Notes under the pieces: model-generated
Database searches by the model: none
What the model saw: only the letters and a program-made list of their open reading frames with translations
Told to the model about the DNA's origin: nothing
Made by a program: the position numbers and the translations under genes
Shown: piece after piece, positions 1 through 5,202 of the stretch
Numbering within the stretch: the stretch's first letter is position 1
Layout: every line of letters starts with the position of its first letter
Assembly (NCBI GenBank): GCA_964424205.1
Contig: CAYRIF010000116.1
Location: forward strand, 1-10,530
Source: CAYRIF01 sp964424205
GTDB lineage: Bacteria > Bacteroidota > Bacteroidia > Cytophagales > Cyclobacteriaceae
DNA length: 10,530 nt
Reading direction: 5' to 3'

Positions 1-25
1 TTTGGCAACGTTCTGGGCTGCCAAA

Positions 26-325
26 TTAAGAAATATCATCTTGCCTACTTTCCAAATAGTTAGTGCCCAGGTGTCCTCTAGAGGGGGCATTTTTTTTTAC
101 ATTGAACGGATCTCTATAATTGGTGAGGGCAGCAAATTTACCATGCCTGTTTATTCCGAGCCAACTGCCATTTCCTTCTAAGTCTTTTCCTGCAAGAAAT
201 TCACTATTTCTATCTTGCCACCAATGAGCCTTTTCTGTCGGACGGTTATGGAATTCATCCCTATTGGCAATGAGTATTAGTTTATACTTTGGGTGTTGTT
301 TATAGGCTAATAATATTAAACACAT
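26..325 (-). CDS. NRDE (TANGO2-like) family protein, N-terminal part; frame broken near the window edge
   Basis: The first 85 residues match the NRDE/TANGO2 (DUF833) family. The protein starts MCLILLAYKQHPKYKL, the name-giving Asn-Arg-Asp-Glu follows at about residues 21-24, then come GSWLGINRHGKFAALTNYRDP and a PSRGHL motif. Members are usually about 240-260 residues and N-terminal-nucleophile-like; the bacterial role is poorly defined (the eukaryotic TANGO2 relative is linked to Golgi organisation and heme handling). Here the frame stops after 99 residues at 26-28. The +1 frame immediately after residue Ile98 stays open to the window edge and reads LNLAAQNVAK, which fits what family members have before their YNGFNL motif. 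So the gene is probably longer and frameshifted, either as a real lesion or a sequence error. The start Met is certain because Cys2 is invariant in the family. It lies 43 bases downstream of the terminator of the preceding minus-strand gene and probably has its own promoter. Confidence 0.85.
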   Translation of the reverse strand: MCLILLAYKQHPKYKLILIANRDEFHNRPTEKAHWWQDRNSEFLAGKDLEGNGSWLGINRHGKFAALTNYRDPFNVKKNAPSRGHLGTNYLESRQDDIS

Positions 326-358
326 GAATTCTTAAACCTGTCTTTATAAAATTTAGTT

Positions 359-366
359 CAAAGGTA
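359..366 (-). promoter_or_regulatory. Bacteroidota -7 promoter element for the NRDE gene
   Basis: On the minus strand this reads TACCTTTG, an exact match to the Bacteroidota housekeeping -7 consensus TAnnTTTG. It lies 33 bases upstream of the NRDE start codon, which would give a leader of roughly 25-30 bases. It sits just after the terminator of the upstream gene, where an independent promoter is expected. I could not find a clean TTTG -33 element, because that stretch is occupied by the terminator stem. Confidence 0.45.
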
Positions 367-367
367 T

Positions 368-403
368 AAAAAAAAGACTACCTGCAAGTGTGCAGATAGT
401 CTT
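368..403 (-). terminator. Intrinsic terminator of the SPOR/OmpA gene
   Basis: A 13-bp stem (374-386 paired with 391-403) has a 4-base loop and is followed on the minus strand by a run of eight T (plus-strand A at 368-375). The single non-identical position is a U-G wobble when transcribed leftward but a C-A mismatch when transcribed rightward, so the hairpin is best formed by minus-strand transcripts. It begins 23 bases after the stop codon of the gene at 426-1718. Confidence 0.85.
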
Positions 404-425
404 GACTTATGAAAAAACCTAATTA

Positions 426-1718
426 TTATTTTTTTAATATTTCCACCTCTACCCTAATATTTTTCTTGGCTTGTGGAGAATCTTTATCGTAGAGTGATTT
501 TTTACCTCCCCATCCTTTCACTTCCATTCTGCTTCCTGCGATGCCCTGTTCTTCTAGGTATTTTTTAATGATTATAGCTCTTTCCAATGAGAGTTCTTTG
601 GCACTGCCAAACCCTATTTGGTTTTCTTTTGACATCTTGAAATAGTTTTTTTGTCCTTTGTCAAGTTTAATTATTTTTCCTGCTCCCTTGCCATTGGAGT
701 GTCCATGAAGCATTATTCTCATATCTTTTTTTTCTTTCAATAAGTCAAGCAGTGCGTTAACTTCAAATTTTGATTCTGGTCGCATCACTGCGGCGTCATT
801 GAAAAAATATACATTATACATCACCGCGACATCACCTTTTTGTAATCGTTTTAGTTTGAAGTCAAGGCTTATGGTATCACCAGAAACTCTTAAAAAGGCA
901 CTCGTGCTATCTGTTAGCGGACTGTTAAGTTTGATATTATGTTCAATTTTTTGATACCCAAAGGCATTGCAAATTAATTTCACAGAACTTGATCCATTTT
1001 TAGGATCCCATATGCCTAACAGCTCGTTTGATGGAAGCTTTTTTATTAACTTTGCTCTCTCGTTATCTACCAATTCTATATTTGCCATCACCGTTTTATT
1101 GGTTTTTTCGTTGAAAGCATTAAGATATATGAAATAATCACCTTTTAATTCCTTCTTTTTTATTTTACTGTCTAATTGGAGACTAGGATCATTTGCGTTT
1201 AAAGCGCCAGTGTTACTTAGTAAGGCTATGGATTTTCTTTCTGCTTCTTCATCACTTACCGTTTCTAATTTTACTGCATCTACTAATTCTGTACTATTAC
1301 TAACGTCGGAGGGTTTGTTGTTGCTTTCTAATGTTTCATCTATAAACAGGGCAGTTTTTTCCCCTACTCGTAAAACCCATGTGTCACTTAGCGCTGCATT
1401 TTCTCGTACTTCATATGTTTTTTGGACTGCATCATCCCAACTATCTGTATGATGTACATAAACGTAATAAAAAGCACTGCCTGATTTTTGTCCATATTTT
1501 GCATTATATCCTTTGCTGTCAATATGCTTTACAAATTTGGTGGCATTACTATAAACTGCAAATACTCCCACGACAACATAGAGACCGTCTTGAAGTTCAT
1601 TTTGATTGATATTATTTTCTACTGCAATAAGATCATTGCCCTTTGCTTTCACATTGCCCAAATTGCTTGCCAATAACAATAATGTAATTACAAATACTTT
1701 TAAGTATACTACTCTCAT
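426..1718 (-). CDS. Secreted SPOR-like / OmpA C-terminal domain envelope protein
   Basis: This is a 430-residue exported protein. A signal peptide covers about residues 1-25 (hydrophobic VFVITLLLLASNL). Residues 44-118 resemble a SPOR domain, as found in peptidoglycan-binding proteins (GLYVVVGVFAVYSNATKF, later YYVYV). Residues 119-190 are a low-complexity polar linker. Residues 191-268 look like a beta-rich PEGA or carboxypeptidase-regulatory-like domain. Residues 298-428 are an OmpA-type C-terminal domain: a VYFFNDAAVMRPES strand and helix, HGHSNG at 338-343, LSLERA at 376-381, GIAGSRMEVKGWGG and NIRVEVEI. The Arg that contacts peptidoglycan in OmpA is kept (R380), but the partner Asp of GHTD is Asn (N342), and about 30 extra residues separate the two motifs. 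The likely place is the periplasm, attached to the cell wall. The SPOR/OmpA mix recalls wall-anchoring proteins of Bacteroidota envelope machines, such as the type IX secretion protein PorE, but no such partner is visible here. The gene stands alone, with its own leader and terminator. Confidence 0.85.
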   Translation of the reverse strand: MRVVYLKVFVITLLLLASNLGNVKAKGNDLIAVENNINQNELQDGLYVVVGVFAVYSNATKFVKHIDSKGYNAKYGQKSGSAFYYVYVHHTDSWDDAVQKTYEVRENAALSDTWVLRVGEKTALFIDETLESNNKPSDVSNSTELVDAVKLETVSDEEAERKSIALLSNTGALNANDPSLQLDSKIKKKELKGDYFIYLNAFNEKTNKTVMANIELVDNERAKLIKKLPSNELLGIWDPKNGSSSVKLICNAFGYQKIEHNIKLNSPLTDSTSAFLRVSGDTISLDFKLKRLQKGDVAVMYNVYFFNDAAVMRPESKFEVNALLDLLKEKKDMRIMLHGHSNGKGAGKIIKLDKGQKNYFKMSKENQIGFGSAKELSLERAIIIKKYLEEQGIAGSRMEVKGWGGKKSLYDKDSPQAKKNIRVEVEILKK

Positions 1719-1740
1719 CTCAATTCCATTTTTATTTCTA

Positions 1741-1800
1741 TAAAAACTTTAATGGAGACCTACTTTCTTCTTGATAGTCAGTGGGTAGTTAAAGTTTTTA
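1741..1800 (-). repeat. 12-bp perfect inverted repeat in the leader of the SPOR/OmpA gene
   Basis: TAAAAACTTTAA at 1741-1752 is repeated as its exact reverse complement at 1789-1800, with a 36-base spacer. Inside the spacer, ACCTAC (1758-1763) can pair with GTGGGT (1781-1786) with one G-U wobble, extending the fold. The arm nearest the gene ends 23 bases before the start codon at 1718, so on a leftward transcript this would be a long stem-loop in the 5' leader. It could be a regulatory RNA structure or a protein-binding inverted repeat. The sequence alone does not say which. Confidence 0.5.
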
Positions 1801-2213
1801 CAAATATCTAGGCTGTGTTATGAAGTTGTACTATTCAAATGAGAAATAAACTTACATTTGTTGTATATAGGTATATATTTTCTAGTAGTGAGCAAAATGC
1901 AGTAAATGATATAGTGTACATAACTTCCTATTATACAAGAGATTAGTCTAAATTGAGTGTTCAGCTATGATGACACCTTCTTTTTTTATAATCGCGGAAA
2001 TATTATTATTGATAGAATCTTCGATGAATTGCCTTGTTATTTAGCCAGACTAAGTCAAATATGCTTTGAAGAGTAACTTAAAATTTCATTGCTATTTTAA
2101 TTCCTTACATGCTAAATTACGATTGATGTTTGTGTTTGTCAGCAGAATAGATGAATTAGCATTTGAATCTAAAACTCATTAGCTACAAATTTTAATTTCC
2201 TCGCTTAATTTCT
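1801..2213. other. Divergent intergenic region without recognisable genes
   Basis: About 400 bases of A+T-rich DNA lie between the leader of the minus-strand envelope gene and the etfB promoter. All frames are broken by frequent stops. I find no tRNA, no known riboswitch signature, no tandem repeats and no insertion-sequence ends. One 30-codon minus-strand frame at 1948-2040 lacks a start codon. A candidate -7 element for the minus-strand gene (plus-strand CAAATATC at 1801-1808, one mismatch to the reversed consensus) is too weak to call. Confidence 0.6.
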
Positions 2214-2229
2214 TATCTTCGCTGCGAAG
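2191..2229 (+). promoter_or_regulatory. Probable etfBA promoter with overlapping palindrome
   Basis: TATCTTCG at 2214-2221 matches the Bacteroidota -7 consensus TAnnTTTG at all but one position. TTTA at 2191-2194, 19 bases upstream, is one mismatch from the TTTG -33 element at the expected spacing. Transcription would begin near 2228, about 30 bases before the etfB start. The perfect palindrome CTTCGC-T-GCGAAG at 2217-2229 overlaps the -7 element and the predicted start site, where a repressor could bind; that part is inference. Confidence 0.45.
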
Positions 2230-2258
2230 TTAGAATTAATAAAAACCATAATTTAGAA

Positions 2259-2996
2259 ATGAAAATATTAGTCTGTATTACACACGTGCCAGATACCACT
2301 TCGAGGATATCTTTTACGGATAATAACACCAAATTTGATACCACAGGAGTTCAATATATTATTGGACCTTATGATGATTATGCATTGGCAAGAGCGGTTG
2401 AGTTGAAAGAAAGCAATAGCGCAACTGTTACTGTATTAAATGTTGGGGGTGCCGAATCTGACCCAACCATAAGAAAAGCATTGGCGATTGGTGCTGATGA
2501 TGCCATCAGAGTTAACGTGGCGCCCAAAGATTCTTTTTATGTTGCCAAGCAAATTGCGCATGTGGCGAAGGAGGGAGAATATGATATGATTTTGATGGGT
2601 AGAGAGTCATTAGACTTTAATAGTGGACAAGTGCATGGCATGGTGGGTGAATTATTAGGCATTCCGTCTGTATCCCCAGTGATGAAACTTGAGATAGACG
2701 GGACAACTGTTAAAATATCAAAGGAAATAGAAGGAGGGAAAGAAAGTATAGAAGTCGCTCTGCCTTTAGTAGCAGGTTGTCAAGAGCCTATTGCAGAATG
2801 GAAAATACCAAATATGCGTGGAATTATGTCTGCAAGGTCAAAACCATTGAATGTAGTAGAACCTATTGATGTGGAAAGCAAGTCTGTTTTGTTGTCCTAC
2901 GAATTGCCTGCACCAAAAGGAGCTATCAAAATGGTAGATGCGGACAATGTGCAAGAATTGGTTGATTTGCTCAAAAATGAGGCAAAAGTAATTTAA
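2259..2996 (+). CDS. etfB: Electron transfer flavoprotein subunit beta
   Basis: EtfB pairs with EtfA in the soluble FAD/AMP heterodimer that carries electrons from acyl-CoA and other flavin dehydrogenases to ETF:quinone oxidoreductase in the membrane. At 245 residues it has the normal family length. It opens MKILVCITHVPDT, as EtfB proteins do. Residues 77-82 (AIGADD) and 114-125 (GRESLDFNSGQV) match the nucleotide-binding region that holds AMP. The EtfB signature lies around 153-197, with EIEGGKE followed by the LP, P-N-M-R-G-I-M-S-A and KPL elements. The ATG at 2259 fits the conserved N-terminus. It is 33 bases upstream of etfA, clearly in one operon, under the promoter proposed at 2191-2229. 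No acyl-CoA dehydrogenase gene is next to it in this window, so its electron donor is not indicated by context. Confidence 0.97.
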   Translation: MKILVCITHVPDTTSRISFTDNNTKFDTTGVQYIIGPYDDYALARAVELKESNSATVTVLNVGGAESDPTIRKALAIGADDAIRVNVAPKDSFYVAKQIAHVAKEGEYDMILMGRESLDFNSGQVHGMVGELLGIPSVSPVMKLEIDGTTVKISKEIEGGKESIEVALPLVAGCQEPIAEWKIPNMRGIMSARSKPLNVVEPIDVESKSVLLSYELPAPKGAIKMVDADNVQELVDLLKNEAKVI

Positions 2997-3029
2997 TTAA
3001 GTATTTAAGAATTTAAAAAAATATATAAA

Positions 3030-3986
3030 ATGTCGGTTTTAGTATTTGTAGAAAATGATGAAGGGAATGTTAAGAAATCTTCGTTAGAAGCAGTATCATA
3101 CGCGTCACATTTAGATGGTAATGTTGTTGCTATTGCATTGGGAAGTAATTTTAACGAAGCGGCTTTGAAGAATGCAGGAAAAGCAGGGGCAACGAAAGTA
3201 TTACATGTCGCAGATGATAAGTATAATCAAGGCATCGTGCAGGCTTACGCATCAGCGATTGCTGAGGCAATGGATAAAGAAGGTGCCAGTATTTTGGTAC
3301 TCGCAAATTCGTCTTTAGGAGATGCGTTATCAGCAAGGGTAGCAGTTAAAATTGACGCTGCTATTGCTTCACGTGTCATTGCATTGCCTGACACTTCTAA
3401 CGGTTTCAAAGTAAAAAGAAGTATCTATACCGGTAAGGCTTTTGCAACGATTGAGATGAATGGTGAAAAGAAAGTAATTGCACTCAAAAAGAATGCGGTT
3501 GAATTGAAAGAAGATGGGGAAGCTGCTACAGTGGAAGCTTTTTCACCGTCAGTAAATGAGTCAGATTTTGCAACTATAATAACTTCTACTGATAAAGCAA
3601 CTGGCGATGTATTATTACCTGAGGCTGAGATAGTTGTATCTGGCGGAAGAGGATTAAAAGGCCCGGAAAACTGGGGAATGATTGAAGAACTTGCTAAGGA
3701 GTTGGGCGCAGCAACTGGTTGTAGTAAACCGGTGTCAGATATGGACTGGCGACCGCACCATGAGCATGTAGGGCAGACAGGTATCAAGGTAAGTCCGAAC
3801 TTGTATATTGCAATAGGAATTTCCGGAGCGATTCAACATTTAGCTGGGGTGAATTCCTCTAAATACATTGTAGTAATAAACAAAGACGCAGATGCGCCAT
3901 TCTTCAAAGCTGCCGATTATGGTATTGTAGGTGATGCGTTTGATGTTGTACCAAAATTGATTGCCGCGATAAAAGCGAGTAAGTAG
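3030..3986 (+). CDS. etfA: Electron transfer flavoprotein subunit alpha
   Basis: This is the FAD-carrying subunit of the electron transfer flavoprotein, 318 residues and full length. The N-terminal domain (1-190) has the alpha/beta fold shared with EtfB. The C-terminal FAD domain (about 198-315) shows SGGRGLKGPENW at 204-215, VGQTGIKVSPNLYIAIGISG at 247-266, GAIQH at 266-270, NKDADAP at 284-290 and ADYGIVGD at 295-302, the complete flavin-binding signature. The stretch CSKPVSDMDWRPHHEHVGQTG (231-251) has Lys where many ETFs have the Arg of the SRAAVD motif; I believe this form is usual in Bacteroidota. It is co-transcribed with etfB and ended by the hairpin terminator 18 bases after its stop. 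Without an electron-bifurcating partner in view, the ordinary beta-oxidation or amino-acid-degradation role is the simplest reading. Confidence 0.97.
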   Translation: MSVLVFVENDEGNVKKSSLEAVSYASHLDGNVVAIALGSNFNEAALKNAGKAGATKVLHVADDKYNQGIVQAYASAIAEAMDKEGASILVLANSSLGDALSARVAVKIDAAIASRVIALPDTSNGFKVKRSIYTGKAFATIEMNGEKKVIALKKNAVELKEDGEAATVEAFSPSVNESDFATIITSTDKATGDVLLPEAEIVVSGGRGLKGPENWGMIEELAKELGAATGCSKPVSDMDWRPHHEHVGQTGIKVSPNLYIAIGISGAIQHLAGVNSSKYIVVINKDADAPFFKAADYGIVGDAFDVVPKLIAAIKASK

Positions 3987-4003
3987 ATTTGAATAAATAT
4001 GTT

Positions 4004-4050
4004 AACAGGTGAGAAGAAAACTTATGGTTTTTTCTCGCCTGTTTTTCTAT
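4004..4050 (+). terminator. Intrinsic terminator after etfA
   Basis: AACAGGTGAGAAGAAAAC (4004-4021) pairs with GTTTTTTCTCGCCTGTT (4027-4043), including one U-G wobble and one bulged base, around a 5-base loop. A T-rich tail follows (4042-4046, then CTATATTTTG). It closes the etfBA operon 18 bases after the stop codon. The A-rich left flank would give only a weak leftward tail, so rightward termination is preferred. Confidence 0.85.
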
Positions 4051-4086
4051 ATTTTGTTATGTTTGCATTGAAAACATTATACTGTT

Positions 4087-4686
4087 GTGGATAAAATAAA
4101 ACTTGAAATTTTAGGTCTTTCTTCTAGCCAATCTCAATCGGGCTCATTTGCTTTGGTATTGGGAGAGGAAGATGGCAATAGACGATTGCCAATTATCATT
4201 GGCATGTTTGAAGCACAAGCAATTGCTATTGAGATAGAAAAGATTATACCAAATCGCCCGATGACCCATGATTTATTCAAAAGCTTTGGAGATGCCTATG
4301 GTTTTGTTGCCACGGAGGTAGTGATCTCAGATTTAAAGGAGGGCGTTTTCTTTGCTAAAATTCGATGTATGGATAAGCATGGAAACGAAACTGTGATTGA
4401 TGCCCGTCCATCCGATGCCATTGCCATTGGCTTGCGTTTTGACGTAGATATATATACCTACGAAACAATTTTATCCGAGGCAGGTATAATCTTGTCTGAT
4501 GAAGAAAACGAAGAAGTAATAGCAAGTCAGTCGGTAAAAGAAATTAACGAACCTATTCCTGAAAAGGGAAAAGCATTAAAGGATATGTCGGTGACAGATT
4601 TGAACAAACTTTTGAATGATGCGATTAGTAATGAAAGCTATGAGGAAGCAGCAAAGATTAGAGATGAATTGAATAGAAGAAATTAG
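4087..4686 (+). CDS. DUF151 bifunctional nuclease-family protein with C-terminal UVR motif
   Basis: Residues 1-140 are a DUF151/BFN (bifunctional nuclease, PF02577-type) domain, with LEILGLSSSQSQSGSFALVL at 7-26, NRRLPIIIGMFEAQAIAIE at 31-49, THDLF at 60-64 and DARPSDAIAIGLR at 105-117. After an acidic linker, residues 168-198 form a UVR motif (DLNKLLNDAISNESYEEAAK then IRDEL), the short helical hairpin also found in UvrB/UvrC and Clp adaptors. Plant BFN proteins show DNase and RNase activity; the bacterial role is not settled. The start is GTG: an in-frame TGA stands at 4069-4071 and the codons between it and 4087 are AAA CAT TAT ACT GTT, so no ATG is possible, and VDKIKLEILG aligns with the usual family N-terminus. 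It lies 100 bases after etfA, behind a terminator, and so is probably transcribed separately. The next gene follows by 26 bases and may be co-transcribed. Confidence 0.93.
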   Translation: MDKIKLEILGLSSSQSQSGSFALVLGEEDGNRRLPIIIGMFEAQAIAIEIEKIIPNRPMTHDLFKSFGDAYGFVATEVVISDLKEGVFFAKIRCMDKHGNETVIDARPSDAIAIGLRFDVDIYTYETILSEAGIILSDEENEEVIASQSVKEINEPIPEKGKALKDMSVTDLNKLLNDAISNESYEEAAKIRDELNRRN

Positions 4687-4712
4687 CGTGATTAATCCTA
4701 TATGAAAGTATA

Positions 4713-5105
4713 ATGCTTCGTAATTTTAAAATATATACTGCCTATTTTTTGCTATTTGCCATAGCTATAGGCTTTTCTTCCTCGTATATACGCCAAAGTA
4801 CTACCCGTACATGCGAAGTATCATCGGTAGTACAAGCGCACAATACATGTCATATAAGTATCTATCATCCTTGGGAAAAATCAGTACTAAAATGTAAACA
4901 TAAAGCACACCTTATTGGTAATAGTGTACACAAAGATTTTCTTAAATGTGTAATAGAAAAAAAGATAAAGTACTATCAACAAACATTATTTTTTGATGCC
5001 GCTGCAATATGGCAGACGCTAAATGATACTTATGCAACTTATAATCAACAATCATTTGAGGTAATCTTCCTCCAAAGAAACAATACGAGAGGTTCGCCTG
5101 CTTAA
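4713..5105 (+). CDS. Small secreted or membrane-anchored Cys/His-rich protein upstream of TonB receptor
   Basis: This 130-residue protein has no family I can name with certainty. Residues 1-7 are basic (MLRNFKI) and 8-25 are hydrophobic (YTAYFLLFAIAIGFSSSY), a signal peptide or membrane anchor. Residues 34-79 hold four Cys (34, 46, 61, 79) and six His (43, 47, 52, 63, 66, 73), which suggests metal binding or disulfides outside the cytoplasm. The rest (80-130) has no Cys or His. It ends NNTRGSPA, recalling the RGPP/RAPP-like tails of small His-rich proteins that precede TonB receptors in Bacteroidota; this comparison is from memory. The ATG at 4713 is the only start that includes the hydrophobic N-terminus; an ATG 11 bases upstream gives a 3-codon frame. 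The TonB receptor begins 97 bases after its stop, so joint function is plausible. The skewed composition and the hydrophobic start make a chance open frame unlikely. Confidence 0.7.
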   Translation: MLRNFKIYTAYFLLFAIAIGFSSSYIRQSTTRTCEVSSVVQAHNTCHISIYHPWEKSVLKCKHKAHLIGNSVHKDFLKCVIEKKIKYYQQTLFFDAAAIWQTLNDTYATYNQQSFEVIFLQRNNTRGSPA

Positions 5106-5146
5106 TATTCATGCCTGTTAGTTATCCATATAATTACGCCCTGCTT

Positions 5147-5171
5147 AAAGCATAGGTAGTTATATGCTTTT
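5147..5171 (+). terminator. Small hairpin between the Cys/His protein and the TonB receptor
   Basis: AAAGCATA (5147-5154) and its exact reverse complement TATGCTTT (5163-5170) form an 8-bp stem with an 8-base loop, followed by only a short T stretch. It could be a weak terminator or attenuator that lowers receptor expression relative to the small protein, or an operator. It lies 32 bases upstream of the receptor start. The low G+C content of the stem makes termination uncertain. Confidence 0.35.
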
Positions 5172-5202
5172 ACACATTTTATAATAGAATAATATAAAGC
5201 AC

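Noticed and set aside
1210..1676. Several plus-strand open frames opposite the SPOR/OmpA gene
   Set aside because: They are low-complexity antisense shadows rich in Ser, Leu, His and Tyr. The minus-strand protein has a signal peptide, domains and a terminator.
1857..1881. TTTG and TATATTTT as a rightward promoter in the divergent region
   Set aside because: The spacer is only 13 bases and no gene follows for about 380 bases.
1948..2040. Minus-strand open stretch of 30 codons ending GVIIAEHSI, faintly like the EHS end of RsmD-type methyltransferases
   Set aside because: It has no start codon, is bounded by stops and is short enough to arise by chance. The resemblance covers only a few residues.
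3425..3787. Open frame of 120 codons antisense to etfA
   Set aside because: It is fully inside a strongly conserved gene, shows no domain-like sequence, and is explained by the codon usage of etfA on the other strand.
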